This document shows, in pieces, positions 32,377-42,493 of a stretch of DNA of 64,000 bases (position 1 is the first letter of the stretch; each line of letters opens with the position of its first letter). The notes beneath the pieces are model-generated. The model was not told the DNA's origin. It did no database searches and saw only the letters and a list, made by a program, of their open reading frames with translations. A program made the translations under genes and the position numbers. Source of the stretch: Hydrogenophilus sp. (GTDB lineage Bacteria; Pseudomonadota; Gammaproteobacteria; Burkholderiales; Thiobacillaceae); assembly GCA_020725265.1 (NCBI GenBank), contig DYFK01000010.1, positions 62,001-126,000 of the forward strand, given 5' to 3'.

Positions 32377-33261
32377 TCAGCCGAGCAGTTCGGCGGTGAG
32401 CAGGCGGGCGTTGCGCGCGCCGGTGTGGTGGCGGCCGCCGATCCAGCCGGCCAGTTCGGTCAGGCAGGCCAGGCGATCGCCCGGGGCCAGCGGCGCGCGC
32501 CGGATCGAGGCGGCGTATTCGCGCAGCCGGCGCCAGGTCGGATAGGTCCGCCGGCCGGCCTGCGCCGGGTCGAACCAGGCGCGCCGGGCGCGCTCGTCGC
32601 GGAAAGCGCTGATCGAGGACTGGGCATGGTCGCGCCGCTGGAACAGCGGTTCCGGCAACAGCCGGATCTTGCCGAGCAGGGCCAGCTCGGCGAGCAGGTT
32701 GCGGTCGGCGCCGACGTGGTCGCCGTGGCCGGGCGTGCGCCGGAGCGTCTCGATCCGGTGGATGCCGAATACCGGGATGCAATAGTGCGGCGTCCGGATC
32801 ATGCGTCGGAAGCGTTGGCTCGGCCGCTCGTCGAGCGCTTCCACCTCGTTGGCGTACTCGCCGGTGACGCGGCCATCGGCATCGATGCGCAGACTGCGCG
32901 CGTGGCACAGCACCAGCTCGGGCCGCGCCGCCAGTTCAGCCATGCAGGCGGCCAGGAAGCCCGGCGCGCAGACGTCGTCGTGCGCCGCCCACTTGAAGAA
33001 GCGCCCGCGCGCGCGTTCCAGCGTCAGCATGTAGTTGCGCGCCGCGCCCAGGTTGGTCGGATTGCGCCGGTAGTGGACGCGGGCATCGGCCGCGGCGAAG
33101 GCCTGGCAGATTTCGCCGGTGTCGTCGGTGGAGGCGTTGTCCTGGATCAGCAGCTCGTAATCCCCCCAGGTCTGGTCGAGCAGGCTGCCCAGCGCCGCCG
33201 CCAGGTAGCGGGCGCCGTTGTGGACCGGCAGGCCGATGCTGAGCGGCGGCGGCGCGGCCAT
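32377..33261 (-). CDS. Family 2 glycosyltransferase
   Basis: PLSIGLPVHNGARYLAAALGSLLDQTWGDYELLIQDNASTDDTGEI. Confidence 0.92.
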   Translation of the reverse strand: MAAPPPLSIGLPVHNGARYLAAALGSLLDQTWGDYELLIQDNASTDDTGEICQAFAAADARVHYRRNPTNLGAARNYMLTLERARGRFFKWAAHDDVCAPGFLAACMAELAARPELVLCHARSLRIDADGRVTGEYANEVEALDERPSQRFRRMIRTPHYCIPVFGIHRIETLRRTPGHGDHVGADRNLLAELALLGKIRLLPEPLFQRRDHAQSSISAFRDERARRAWFDPAQAGRRTYPTWRRLREYAASIRRAPLAPGDRLACLTELAGWIGGRHHTGARNARLLTAELLG

Positions 33262-33267
33262 GCCGGT

Positions 33268-35247
33268 TCAGGCCCGGCGCTGACGCAGGATGTCGGTGGC
33301 ATCCTGCTCGGCGAGCACGCGCCGGTGTAGGGCGAGCCGGTCCGGATCGCCACCCTCGGCGGCGAGCAGATCGATCAGCCGGCGGCGCGCGATCTTCAGG
33401 CGGGCATCCTGTTCCAGCGCGGTTTCCAGCGCGCGCCTGGCGGCGTCGATCCGGCCCAGACCGGCCAGCGCCACGCCCAGGTGGTGGTGGGCGCGCGGCG
33501 CGTGGTGACGCAGGCCGACCGAGGTGAGCGCGGCTTCCGCCGCCTCGGCGTAGCGTCGCTCGCCCAGGAAGGCGATGGCGCGGCCATGGTGGGCGACCGC
33601 GTCGTCGGCGTCGAGCGCCAGCGCGCGGCCGAAGGCGCGGTGCGCCTCGCTCCAGCGATGCATGCGCAGGTAGACCTCGCCGATGCGGGCGTGCACGGCC
33701 GCATCGTTGGGTTCCGCCTGCTCGGCGCGGAACAGATGGGTGAGGGCGCGCGCGTGCTCGCCGCGCGTCAGCGCCAGGCTGGCCAGGCGCATCTGCTCGG
33801 CCGGCCGCGCGGCATCCTGGTCGGTGACCTGGGCGTACAGATCGAGCGCGCCGGCTTCGTCGCCGAGCGCCTGGCGGGCCCGCGCCAGATGGATTTTCAG
33901 GCGGTCGTCGTCGGGCTGGTCGGCGGCCAGCCTGGCAAGCAGGGGCTCGGCATGGTCGGCGCGGCCGGCGTCGAGATGGCTGATGGCGAGATTGAAATCG
34001 CGCATGCGCCGGACCTGTTCCGCTGCCGGCACCGGTTCGTCGGCCGGTGACTCGCCGGTCAGATGGAGGGCGGCGAGCAGGTCGGCGCGCGAACGCTGGT
34101 CCATGGTCGGCGTGTCGCGGCTGGCGGCCGGCGTCTCATGCGAGCCGATGCGTTCGGGCGGCGGCGCCGTCAGCGCGGCGCGCAGCACGCGGCCATCCAT
34201 GTCCCTTCCGGCTGGCAGACCGAGCAAGGCCAGCGCGGTGGGCGCGACGTCGAGCAGGCTGGCGCCCTCCAGTCGCGGCATCGGCGCGACGTCGGGGCCG
34301 CGCATGACCAGCATGCCCTGGCCACGCAGCCAGGGGGCGGCCAGTCCTTGCGCGGCGACCTCGGGGGTGCGTGGGCGCAGGCCGCCGGTCCGGTAGCCGC
34401 GTTGCGAGACCAGCATGACGTTGGCGTCGACGCCGGCCAGTTCGAGCAGGCGGCCGAGCTGCATGTCGAGGAAGCGATAGACCGCCGCCAGGGTGCCGCC
34501 GTAACGCTCGTGAAAGGTCGCGGCGACGTAGGGCAGGCGTGGCGGCAGCGCGGCGACGAAGGCGGGGCCGAGGAAATCGAGGATGTCCTGGTGGACCAGC
34601 AGCGCGTCCCAGTCGCCGTCCTCCATCAGCGCGGTGGCGACCGCGTGCGTGGTACCGGCGCGCGCCACTGCCTGCGCCAGCCGATACAGATGGGGATCAT
34701 CGGTCGCGCCGGCGGGGTCGGTGACGAAAAAGCCGAGTTCGTCCGGGCCCAGTTCGGCCGGATGGACGCGCAGGGATTCCAGGTCCGCGCGTCGTCCGGC
34801 CGGCGCCACGCTGTCGGCTGGCGCCGGCAGCGGCGTGTCGTCGCCGACGACGTTGGCGAACAGGTCGCTGACCACGACGCCGGAGTCGGCGCGGGCCGGA
34901 TGGCTGAGCGGCCAGCCGACCGCGCGCGCGCGTAGGCCGGCGTCGGCGAGCAGGGTCGGCAGCGGCTTGCGCCCGAGGCTGTCGGCGGAGACCGGCCGGA
35001 CCTCGTCGCCGACCACGTCGAACGCGCCGAGCACGCCGTGGCGGTCGGCGCGCGTGCCGGTCAGCAGCGAGGCCCATTGCATCGGCGCGGAATGCGGGTT
35101 CAGGCTGGTCAGGTTGCCGGCGGCGCCGTCGGCGATCAGGCTGGCGAGCGTCGGCAGTTCACCGGCGTCCAGCAGCGGACGCGCGATCCGCCAGTCGGCG
35201 CCGGCCCAGGCGACCAGCAGCAGACGGCGTTGGCGGGAAGCGGTCAT
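33268..35247 (-). CDS. Type I phosphodiesterase/alkaline phosphatase-like protein with TPR repeats
   Basis: LLLVAWAGADWRIARPLLDAGELPTLASLIADGAAGNL...SAPMQWASLLTGTRADRHGVLG; C-terminal TPR array. Confidence 0.85.
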   Translation of the reverse strand: MTASRQRRLLLVAWAGADWRIARPLLDAGELPTLASLIADGAAGNLTSLNPHSAPMQWASLLTGTRADRHGVLGAFDVVGDEVRPVSADSLGRKPLPTLLADAGLRARAVGWPLSHPARADSGVVVSDLFANVVGDDTPLPAPADSVAPAGRRADLESLRVHPAELGPDELGFFVTDPAGATDDPHLYRLAQAVARAGTTHAVATALMEDGDWDALLVHQDILDFLGPAFVAALPPRLPYVAATFHERYGGTLAAVYRFLDMQLGRLLELAGVDANVMLVSQRGYRTGGLRPRTPEVAAQGLAAPWLRGQGMLVMRGPDVAPMPRLEGASLLDVAPTALALLGLPAGRDMDGRVLRAALTAPPPERIGSHETPAASRDTPTMDQRSRADLLAALHLTGESPADEPVPAAEQVRRMRDFNLAISHLDAGRADHAEPLLARLAADQPDDDRLKIHLARARQALGDEAGALDLYAQVTDQDAARPAEQMRLASLALTRGEHARALTHLFRAEQAEPNDAAVHARIGEVYLRMHRWSEAHRAFGRALALDADDAVAHHGRAIAFLGERRYAEAAEAALTSVGLRHHAPRAHHHLGVALAGLGRIDAARRALETALEQDARLKIARRRLIDLLAAEGGDPDRLALHRRVLAEQDATDILRQRRA

Positions 35248-35265
35248 GGCGGACGGTAAATGAAA

Positions 35266-35293
35266 ACCGCCGGTCGGCGGCCCGACCGGCGGT
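35266..35293 (-). terminator. Intrinsic terminator-like hairpin between the 35309-36013 and 33268-35247 genes
   Basis: 12-bp perfect stem ACCGCCGGTCGG / CCGACCGGCGGT, 4-nt loop, followed on the minus strand by TTTTCATTT. Confidence 0.75.
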
Positions 35294-35308
35294 CGTCAGC
35301 GCAACGGA

Positions 35309-36013
35309 TCAGTGCGGCTTGCGTTTGGCGCGCAGGCGCATCGCGGCGGCACCGGCGACCAACAGGCTGATGCCCAGCGGCACGGCCGGGCCGACCGGCA
35401 CCGGCCTCGGTTCGCCGGCGGCCGGATCGGGCACGGCGATCGGGGCGTTGGGCGTGCTTTCATAAGCGCCGCCGTCGATTTCCAGAATGGTGCTGCCCAG
35501 GCCAGGGCGCACGTTCAGGTAACCGTAGATGTAGTTCCCAGGCGTGCCTTCGCGGAAGGCAAGGGTGCCCCATTGGCCGGTGACGAAGTTGTTGCAGTCG
35601 TTGATCCGGTTCGGGCTCCAGATAAAGCCCCAGGCTTGTGGAGTCGGCGTGCCGAACAAGGTTGAATCGATCGTGGTGCCGGGCGCGACATTGCCGGCGT
35701 AATACTCGCCAGCCGAACAGGTCTGGCGTTGAGCGATGTGGACCACGGTGTTGTCCTGGCCCTGGATGCTGATGTAGCCGGGGTTGCCAACGCCGTTGTC
35801 ATACACCATGACCTGAAGATCGACGCTGGTATCGCCGTTGATGTCGATGTCATATTGCTGGACGCCGTTGTTGGCGGTCACCGTCTGCGTGACGTTGATC
35901 TGGGTGACGGCGGCGTTGGCCGCGCCGGCCGCGAGGCCGAGGCCGCCGGCGGTCATCAGGTAGCCGCCGAGGCGGAAAGTGAAATCGGATTCCCCGGTGT
36001 TGCGCGTCATCAT
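35309..36013 (-). CDS. Exported protein with C-terminal motif/TM/basic anchor
   Basis: N-terminal hydrophobic export-like segment ending AGAANAA; C-terminus GEPRPVPVGPAVPLGISLLVAGAAAMRLRAKRKPH. Confidence 0.75.
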   Translation of the reverse strand: MMTRNTGESDFTFRLGGYLMTAGGLGLAAGAANAAVTQINVTQTVTANNGVQQYDIDINGDTSVDLQVMVYDNGVGNPGYISIQGQDNTVVHIAQRQTCSAGEYYAGNVAPGTTIDSTLFGTPTPQAWGFIWSPNRINDCNNFVTGQWGTLAFREGTPGNYIYGYLNVRPGLGSTILEIDGGAYESTPNAPIAVPDPAAGEPRPVPVGPAVPLGISLLVAGAAAMRLRAKRKPH

Positions 36014-36231
36014 GCTCGATCCCCTTCTGTCGGACGTGAAATCCGGAAACGACCGTCACTTACGCCGCCCGTTTCCATGGAAGCCCGTAATCTAATCCCT
36101 CGGGTACGTTTTTTCCACCGCGAATTCGGCGCGCCGACCGCCGGCCATGGCTTGATCCGGCGGCGACGGCATGGGAACGTTTGCGCGCGCGCGCTGCCAG
36201 ACCCCGCCATGACCCGCTCCCCCGTCCTTTC

Positions 36232-36690
36232 ATGACCCCCCCGCCCACCGGCTCCGATTCCCCGCGTCCGCACGATTCCCGGCTGGTCCGCGTCGCCTGC
36301 GTGACCGCCGGTTTCGCCGCGCTGGCGCTGGGCGCGCTCGGAGTGGTGCTGCCGGTGTTGCCGACCACGCCGTTCGTGCTGTTGGCGGCGGCCTGCTTCG
36401 CGCGCGGTTCCACGCGTTTCCACGACTGGCTGCTGGCCAACCGCGTGGCCGGGCCGCTGATCCGCGAGTGGAATCAGTACCGGGCGATGCCGCGCCGGGC
36501 CAAGCGGTTCGCCTACGTTTTGATGGCGCTGTCGTTCGGCAGCTCGATCTGGTGGATGGAGTCGCCCTGGCATCGGGGCATGCTCGCGCTGCTCGGGCTG
36601 GTCCTGCTGTTGTTTCTGTGGCGGGTGCCGGTGCGGGAAATCGACACGCCAGACACCGCCGACACGACGGTTTCATCCAATAGCCGATAA
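36232..36690 (+). CDS. YbaN/DUF454 family inner membrane protein
   Basis: LGALGVVLPVLPTTPFVLLAAACFARGSTRFHDWLLANRVAGPLIREW is the DUF454 signature. Confidence 0.88.
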   Translation: MTPPPTGSDSPRPHDSRLVRVACVTAGFAALALGALGVVLPVLPTTPFVLLAAACFARGSTRFHDWLLANRVAGPLIREWNQYRAMPRRAKRFAYVLMALSFGSSIWWMESPWHRGMLALLGLVLLLFLWRVPVREIDTPDTADTTVSSNSR

Positions 36691-36702
36691 AATGCCGCCC
36701 CC

Positions 36703-39498
36703 ATGCCTCTCTACCTGATCGTCCTCATCCCTTTCCTTGGCGCCGGCCTGGCGGCCTGGGGCGCCCGTTTCGGGCGCTCGCATTCGGCCTGGATCTCCGG
36801 TGGCGTGGCGTTGTCGGCGCTGGCCGGCCTGGCCTCGGTGGCATCGTGGCCGTTCGGCGGCGAGACCTTGGTGCAAACCCATGCCTGGCTGCCGTCGGCC
36901 GGGGTCGACCTGGCCTTCCGTCTGGACGGCCTCGGCCTGCTGTTCGCGGGTCTGATCCTGGGCATCGGCCTGCTGGTCATCCTGTACGCACGCTATTACC
37001 TGTCCGAGCGCGACAGCCTGGGTCGGCTGTATGCCTATCTGCTGCTGTTCATGGGTTCGATGCTGGGCGTGGTGCTGTCGGAAAACCTGATCCAGCTCCT
37101 GATCTTCTGGGAGCTGACCAGTCTGAGCTCCTTCCTGCTGATCGGTTACTGGCGGCATCGCGAGGAGGCCCGCCAGGGCGCGCGCATGGCGCTGGCGATC
37201 ACCGGCGCCGGTGGTCTGGCCCTGCTCGGCGGCGTGCTGCTGTTGGGCGAGATCGTCGGCAGCTACGCGCTGACCGAGGTGCTGGCGGCGGGCGACATCA
37301 TCCGCGCGCATCCGCTCTATGCGCCGACCCTGGTCCTGATCCTGCTCGGCGCGTTCACCAAGTCGGCGCAGTTTCCGTTCCATTTCTGGCTGCCGCACGC
37401 GATGGCGGCGCCGACGCCGGTGTCGGCCTATCTGCATTCGGCGACCATGGTGAAGGCTGGTGTGTTCCTGCTTGCGCGCCTGTTTCCGGCGCTGTCCGGG
37501 ACCATGGAATGGACCCATCTGGTCGGCGGCTTCGGCATGATGACGCTGCTGGTGGGGGCGTATTTCGCGCTGTTCAAGCACGATCTGAAGGGCCTGCTGG
37601 CCTACTCGACGGTCAGCCACCTGGGCCTGATCACCGTGCTGTTCGGTATCGGCACGCCGCTGGCGGCGGTGGCCGGGGTGTTCCACATCATCAACCACGC
37701 CACCTTCAAGGCTTCGTTGTTCATGGCCGCCGGCATCATCGACCACGAAACCGGCACCCGCGACATGCGCCGGCTGAACGGCCTGTGGAAGTTCATGCCC
37801 TACACGGCGACGCTGGCCATGGTGGCGGCGGCGGCGATGGCCGGGGTGCCGCTGCTGAACGGTTTCCTGTCCAAGGAGATGTTCTTCGCCGAGGTCGCCG
37901 AACTGAGCCCGGAGATGCGCGGCGCCTGGCTGGTGCCGGCGGCGGCGACGGTGGCCGGGATCTTCGCGGTGGCCTATTCGCTGCGTTTCATCCATGACGT
38001 CTTCTTCAACGGCGAGCCGGTCGACCTGCCGCGCACGCCGCACGAGCCGCCGCGCTGGATGAAGGTGCCGGTGGAAATCCTGGTCGCGCTCTGCCTGCTG
38101 GTCGGCGTGCTGCCGGCGCTCACGGTCGGGCCGATCCTGGACGTCGCCGCCGCCGCCGTGCTCGGTGGGCCGACGCCGGAATACAGCCTGGCGATCTGGC
38201 ACGGCTTCAATCCGGCGCTGGGCATGAGCCTGATCGCGCTGGTCGGCGGCGTGCTGGTCTACGCCGGTCGCGCGCCGCTGTTCCGTCTGGCCGACCGGCT
38301 GGCCGGCCGCAACGACGCGCGCGCGCTCTACAACCGTCTGCTCGAAGCCCTGCTGGCATTCGCCCGGGGACTGACCACGCGGCTCGATACCGGCTCGCTG
38401 CAACGGCTGGTGTTTGCCTTCGTCGCGTTCGCGCTGGTACTGGGCGCGGCCGGCTGGTTCGGCGTCGACGGCGCGCTGACCGGGTCGCGCGCGACCCTGC
38501 CGGTCGATGGCGTCAGCGCGCTGGCGGTGCTCGGGCTGATCCTGGCCTCGATCGCCACCGTCGCCCTGCATCGCCAGCGCTTCATCGCGCTGGTGTTGAT
38601 CGGCGTGGTCGGTCTGGTGGTGTCGCTGATCTTCGTGAAGTTCTCGGCGCCGGATCTGGCGCTGACCCAGCTTTCGGTCGAGGTGGTGACCATCGTGCTG
38701 TTGTTGCTGGCGTTGTATTTCCTGCCCCAGTCCTCGCCGGCGGAATCCTCGCCGGCCCGGCGCGGCCGCGATCTGGCGCTGGCGCTGCTGGCCGGTGGTG
38801 GCGTCGGCGCGCTGACCTGGGCGGTGCTGACCCGGCCGTATGAAACCATCGCCGGCTATTTCCTGGAGAACAGCGTGCCTGGCGGTGGTGGCGGCAACGT
38901 CGTCAACGTCATCCTGGTCGATTTCCGCGGTTTCGATACCCTTGGCGAGATCACCGTGCTGGCGCTGGCCGGGCTGGCCATCTACGCGCTGGTCGATCGC
39001 CTGCGCCTGGACGCGCCGGACGTCGATCCCGAGGGCCGCGCCTGGAGCCGCGACACCCATCCGGCGATCATGGCCTCGCTGACCCGACTGCTGTTGCCGT
39101 TGGCGCTGCTGGTCTCGGTGTTCATCTTCCTGCGCGGCCACAACGTGCCGGGTGGTGGCTTCATCGCCGGCCTGATCACCGCCGTGGCGCTGATCATGCA
39201 GTACATGGCCAACGGCGTGGCCTGGACTCAGTCACGCCTGCCGGCGAATATGCATCCGGTCGCCGGCGCCGGCCTGGCCATCGCCACGCTGACCGGCCTG
39301 GCCAGCCTGGCCTTCGGCCACCCGTTCCTGACTTCCACCTTCGCCCATCTGGATTGGCCGCTGGTCGGCGAATTCGAGCTGGCCAGCGCCATGGCCTTCG
39401 ACCTCGGCGTCTATCTGGTGGTGGTCGGCGCCACCCTGCTGATCCTGATCCATCTCGGCCTGTTGCATGATGCCAGGCCGACCAAGGAAACCCGCTGA
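36703..39498 (+). CDS. mrpA: Monovalent cation/H+ antiporter subunit A with fused MnhB domain
   Basis: 931 aa; [55 protein letters not shown]-terminal MnhB ([30 protein letters not shown]). Confidence 0.93.
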   Translation: MPLYLIVLIPFLGAGLAAWGARFGRSHSAWISGGVALSALAGLASVASWPFGGETLVQTHAWLPSAGVDLAFRLDGLGLLFAGLILGIGLLVILYARYYLSERDSLGRLYAYLLLFMGSMLGVVLSENLIQLLIFWELTSLSSFLLIGYWRHREEARQGARMALAITGAGGLALLGGVLLLGEIVGSYALTEVLAAGDIIRAHPLYAPTLVLILLGAFTKSAQFPFHFWLPHAMAAPTPVSAYLHSATMVKAGVFLLARLFPALSGTMEWTHLVGGFGMMTLLVGAYFALFKHDLKGLLAYSTVSHLGLITVLFGIGTPLAAVAGVFHIINHATFKASLFMAAGIIDHETGTRDMRRLNGLWKFMPYTATLAMVAAAAMAGVPLLNGFLSKEMFFAEVAELSPEMRGAWLVPAAATVAGIFAVAYSLRFIHDVFFNGEPVDLPRTPHEPPRWMKVPVEILVALCLLVGVLPALTVGPILDVAAAAVLGGPTPEYSLAIWHGFNPALGMSLIALVGGVLVYAGRAPLFRLADRLAGRNDARALYNRLLEALLAFARGLTTRLDTGSLQRLVFAFVAFALVLGAAGWFGVDGALTGSRATLPVDGVSALAVLGLILASIATVALHRQRFIALVLIGVVGLVVSLIFVKFSAPDLALTQLSVEVVTIVLLLLALYFLPQSSPAESSPARRGRDLALALLAGGGVGALTWAVLTRPYETIAGYFLENSVPGGGGGNVVNVILVDFRGFDTLGEITVLALAGLAIYALVDRLRLDAPDVDPEGRAWSRDTHPAIMASLTRLLLPLALLVSVFIFLRGHNVPGGGFIAGLITAVALIMQYMANGVAWTQSRLPANMHPVAGAGLAIATLTGLASLAFGHPFLTSTFAHLDWPLVGEFELASAMAFDLGVYLVVVGATLLILIHLGLLHDARPTKETR

Positions 39499-39827
39499 TG
39501 GAAGCCCTGCTCTCGATCGTCATCGGTCTGCTCACCGCCTGCGGCGTCTATCTGGCGCTGCGCGGCCGGACCTTTCCCGTGGTGCTGGGCATGACCTTCC
39601 TGTCCTACGCGGTCAACCTGTTCCTGTTCGCGATGGGTCGGCTGACCATCGGCCAGCCGCCGGTGATCGCCGCCGGCGCCGCCGGCTATACCGATCCGCT
39701 GCCGCAGGCGCTGGTGCTGACCGCCATCGTCATCGGCTTCGCGATGACCGCCTTCGTCATCATTCTGGCCCTGAAGGCGCGCGCCGAGCTGGGCAATGAC
39801 CACGTCGACGGAAGGGGGCGGTCATGA
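39498..39827 (+). CDS. mrpC: Mrp antiporter subunit C
   Basis: FPVVLGMTFLSYAVNLFLFAMGRL, DPLPQALVLTAIVIGFAMTAF. Confidence 0.93.
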   Translation: MEALLSIVIGLLTACGVYLALRGRTFPVVLGMTFLSYAVNLFLFAMGRLTIGQPPVIAAGAAGYTDPLPQALVLTAIVIGFAMTAFVIILALKARAELGNDHVDGRGRS

Positions 39828-41374
39828 ACACCTGGCCGCAAACCGCCAGCCTCGGCCTGGCCGATCACCTGACCGTCGCGCCGGTGCTGCTGCCGCTGGT
39901 CGCCGGCATCGTCCTGCTGCTGGCGCGCGGCGCCGGCATCGGCTTCGCCCGCGCTTTCGGCCTGGCCGCCGCGCTCGGCCAGCTCGGCCTGGCCCTGCTG
40001 CTGAGCGGCGCGGTGGCCGACGGCGACATCCTGGTCTACGCGCTCGGCAACTGGTCGGCGCCATTCGGCATCGTCCTGGTCGCCGACCGGCTGGCGGTCT
40101 GGATGCTGTTGATCACCGCCACGCTGGCGCTGCCGGCGCTGCTGTACGCGAGCCGGGGCATCGACGGCCATGGCCAGCATTTTCACGTGCTGTTCCAGTT
40201 GCAGCTGTTCGGCCTGAACGGCGCCTTCCTGACTGGCGACCTGTTCAACCTGTTCGTGTTCTTCGAGGTGCTGCTGCTTGCTTCCTACGGCCTGGTGCTG
40301 CACGGCGGCGGCCGCGAACGCGCGCGCGCCGGCCTGCATTACGTGGTGGTCAACCTGGCCGGCTCGTCGCTGTTCCTGATCGCGGTGGGCACGCTGTACG
40401 GCCTGTACGGCACCTTGAACATGGCCGATCTGGCGCTCAAGGCGGCATCGACACCGGCCGAGAACCTGGCCCTGGCGCGCGCCGCCGGTCTGCTGCTGTT
40501 CGGCGTGTTCGCGCTGAAGGCGGCGCTGCTGCCGTTGTACCTGTGGCTGCCGGCGGCCTACGCCAATACCAGCGCGCCGGTGGCGGCGCTGTTCGCGATC
40601 ATGACCAAGGTGGGCGCCTACAGCATCCTGCGCGCGCAGACGCTGATGTTCGGCGACCAGGCCGGGCCGATGGCCAATCTGCTCGATGCCTGGTTGTTGC
40701 CGCTGGCGCTGGCGACCCTGATCCTGGGCATGCTCGGCGCGCTGGCCGCGACTTCGCTGCGCGCGCAGACCGCCTACCTGGTGGTCGCGTCGGTCGGCTC
40801 GCTGCTGATCGCGTTCGGCCTGGGCAGCGGCGCCGGGATCGCCGCCGGCCTGTATTACCTGGCGCACGGCACCTTCGCGGCGGCCGCCATGTTCCTGCTC
40901 GCCGATCTGATCGGCCGGCGGCGGGGCGAGATCGGTGACCGTTTCGAGCCGGCCGCCGACATCGACCGGGCCTACCTGCTTGGCGGGGTCTTCTTCGTCG
41001 CCGCGCTGCTGTTGGCCGGCCTGCCGCCGTTGTCGGGCTTTCTCGGCAAGTTCCTGATCCTGCGCGCCGCGCTCGACCATCCGGCCCTGCCTTGGGTGAT
41101 GGCGTCGGTGCTGCTGGCCGCGCTGTTCGGCGTGATCGCGCTGGCGCGCACCGGCAGCCTGCTGTTCTTCCGGACCTGCTCGCAGCGTGATGGCAACGCG
41201 TCGGCGCCAACCGGGGCGCTCTGGACCGAGCTGGCGCCGGTGCTCGGCCTGATCGCCTTGTGCGTCGGCCTGACCGTGCTGGCCGGGCCGGCGCATGAGA
41301 CCACCGGCGCCATCGCCGAGCAGTTGCGCGCGCCGTACCACTACATCCATGCCGTGCTCGGAGGCCAGCCATGA
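39824..41374 (+). CDS. mrpD: Mrp antiporter subunit D
   Basis: LFNLFVFFEVLLLASYGLVLHGG; KAALLPLYLWLPAAYANTSAPVAALFAIMTKVGAYSILR. Confidence 0.93.
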   Translation: MNTWPQTASLGLADHLTVAPVLLPLVAGIVLLLARGAGIGFARAFGLAAALGQLGLALLLSGAVADGDILVYALGNWSAPFGIVLVADRLAVWMLLITATLALPALLYASRGIDGHGQHFHVLFQLQLFGLNGAFLTGDLFNLFVFFEVLLLASYGLVLHGGGRERARAGLHYVVVNLAGSSLFLIAVGTLYGLYGTLNMADLALKAASTPAENLALARAAGLLLFGVFALKAALLPLYLWLPAAYANTSAPVAALFAIMTKVGAYSILRAQTLMFGDQAGPMANLLDAWLLPLALATLILGMLGALAATSLRAQTAYLVVASVGSLLIAFGLGSGAGIAAGLYYLAHGTFAAAAMFLLADLIGRRRGEIGDRFEPAADIDRAYLLGGVFFVAALLLAGLPPLSGFLGKFLILRAALDHPALPWVMASVLLAALFGVIALARTGSLLFFRTCSQRDGNASAPTGALWTELAPVLGLIALCVGLTVLAGPAHETTGAIAEQLRAPYHYIHAVLGGQP

Positions 41375-41880
41375 GCCGACGCCAGGGACTTTTCCGCCTG
41401 TTGCCGCACCCGCTGCTGACGCCGGCGCTGGCCGTGGTCTGGCTGCTGCTGGTGAACAGCGCGGCGCCCGGCCAGATCGTGCTCGGCCTGCTGTTGGGCT
41501 GGGCGCTGCCGCTGTTCACCCTGCGCTTCTGGCCGGAACGGGTGCGCATCCACAGCGTGCCGGCGCTGCTGCGTTTCATCGCCGTGGTGCTGTACGACAT
41601 CCTGGTTGCCAACCTCAACGTCGCCCGTCTGATCCTGGGCCGGCCGGACAGTCTGCGTCCGGCCTTCGTCGAGGTGCCGCTGGAACTGAAGACCGATCTC
41701 GCCATCAGCCTGTTGGCCAATACCATCACGCTGACGCCGGGCACGGTGTCCGCCAGTCTCGGCGAGGACCGCCGGGTGTTGCTGGTGCACGCGCTCGACG
41801 CGCCCGATCCGGCCGGCCTGGTGGCCGAGATCAAGTCGCGTTACGAGGCGCCGCTGAAGGAGATTTTCGAAGCATGCTGA
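41371..41880 (+). CDS. mrpE: Mrp antiporter subunit E
   Basis: LNVARLILG, ELKTDLAISLLANTITLTPGTVSASL, LLVHALDAPDP. Confidence 0.93.
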   Translation: MSRRQGLFRLLPHPLLTPALAVVWLLLVNSAAPGQIVLGLLLGWALPLFTLRFWPERVRIHSVPALLRFIAVVLYDILVANLNVARLILGRPDSLRPAFVEVPLELKTDLAISLLANTITLTPGTVSASLGEDRRVLLVHALDAPDPAGLVAEIKSRYEAPLKEIFEAC

Positions 41881-42143
41881 ACGCCGTCCTGCCCATCGCC
41901 TTCGCCCTGGTCGCCGGCGCCGTGGCGCTGACCCTGTGGCGCCTGCTGCGCGGTCCGTCGGCGCCGGACCGCATCCTGGCGCTCGACACCCTGTACGTGA
42001 ACGCGATCGCGTTGCTGGTGCTGCTGGGCATCCACCTGTCGAGCGCGCTGTATTTCGAGGCGGCGCTGTTGATCGCGCTGATGGGTTTCGTCGGTACCGT
42101 CGCGCTGTGCAAGTACCTGCTGCGCGGCGACATCATCGAATAG
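41874..42143 (+). CDS. mrpF: Mrp antiporter subunit F
   Basis: ATG at 41874; RGPSAPDRILALDTLYVNAIALLVLLGIH. Confidence 0.9.
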   Translation: MLNAVLPIAFALVAGAVALTLWRLLRGPSAPDRILALDTLYVNAIALLVLLGIHLSSALYFEAALLIALMGFVGTVALCKYLLRGDIIE

Positions 42144-42153
42144 GAGCGGGGAC

Positions 42154-42480
42154 ATGGAAACGCTGCTCGACGCGCTGCTGGCCTTCCTGGTGCTGACCGG
42201 CGCTGTCTTCACCTTCATCGGTTCGCTCGGTCTGGCCCGGCTGCGCGACTTCTACACCCGCCTGCACGGGCCGACCAAGGCGACCACGCTGGGCGTCGGC
42301 AGCCTGCTGATCGCTTCGGCGATCTACTTCAGCACGCGTGGCGACGGCGTCAGCCTGCACGAGGTACTGGTGACGCTGTTCCTGTTCATCACCGCGCCGG
42401 TGTCCGGCCATCTGCTTGCCAAGGCGGCGCTGCATCTGCGCATGAAGTCGCTGACGCCGCCGCCGCGCGACCCGTCCTGA
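42154..42480 (+). CDS. mrpG: Mrp antiporter subunit G
   Basis: FIGSLGLARLRDFYTRLHGPTKATTLGVGSLLIAS; TAPVSGHLLAKAALH. Confidence 0.93.
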   Translation: METLLDALLAFLVLTGAVFTFIGSLGLARLRDFYTRLHGPTKATTLGVGSLLIASAIYFSTRGDGVSLHEVLVTLFLFITAPVSGHLLAKAALHLRMKSLTPPPRDPS

Positions 42481-42493
42481 GCGTTCCGGGGCT

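Noticed and set aside
36673-39141. 822-codon minus-strand ORF opposite mrpA
   Set aside because: Gln/His/Arg-rich shadow translation of mrpA; no start-site or domain support.
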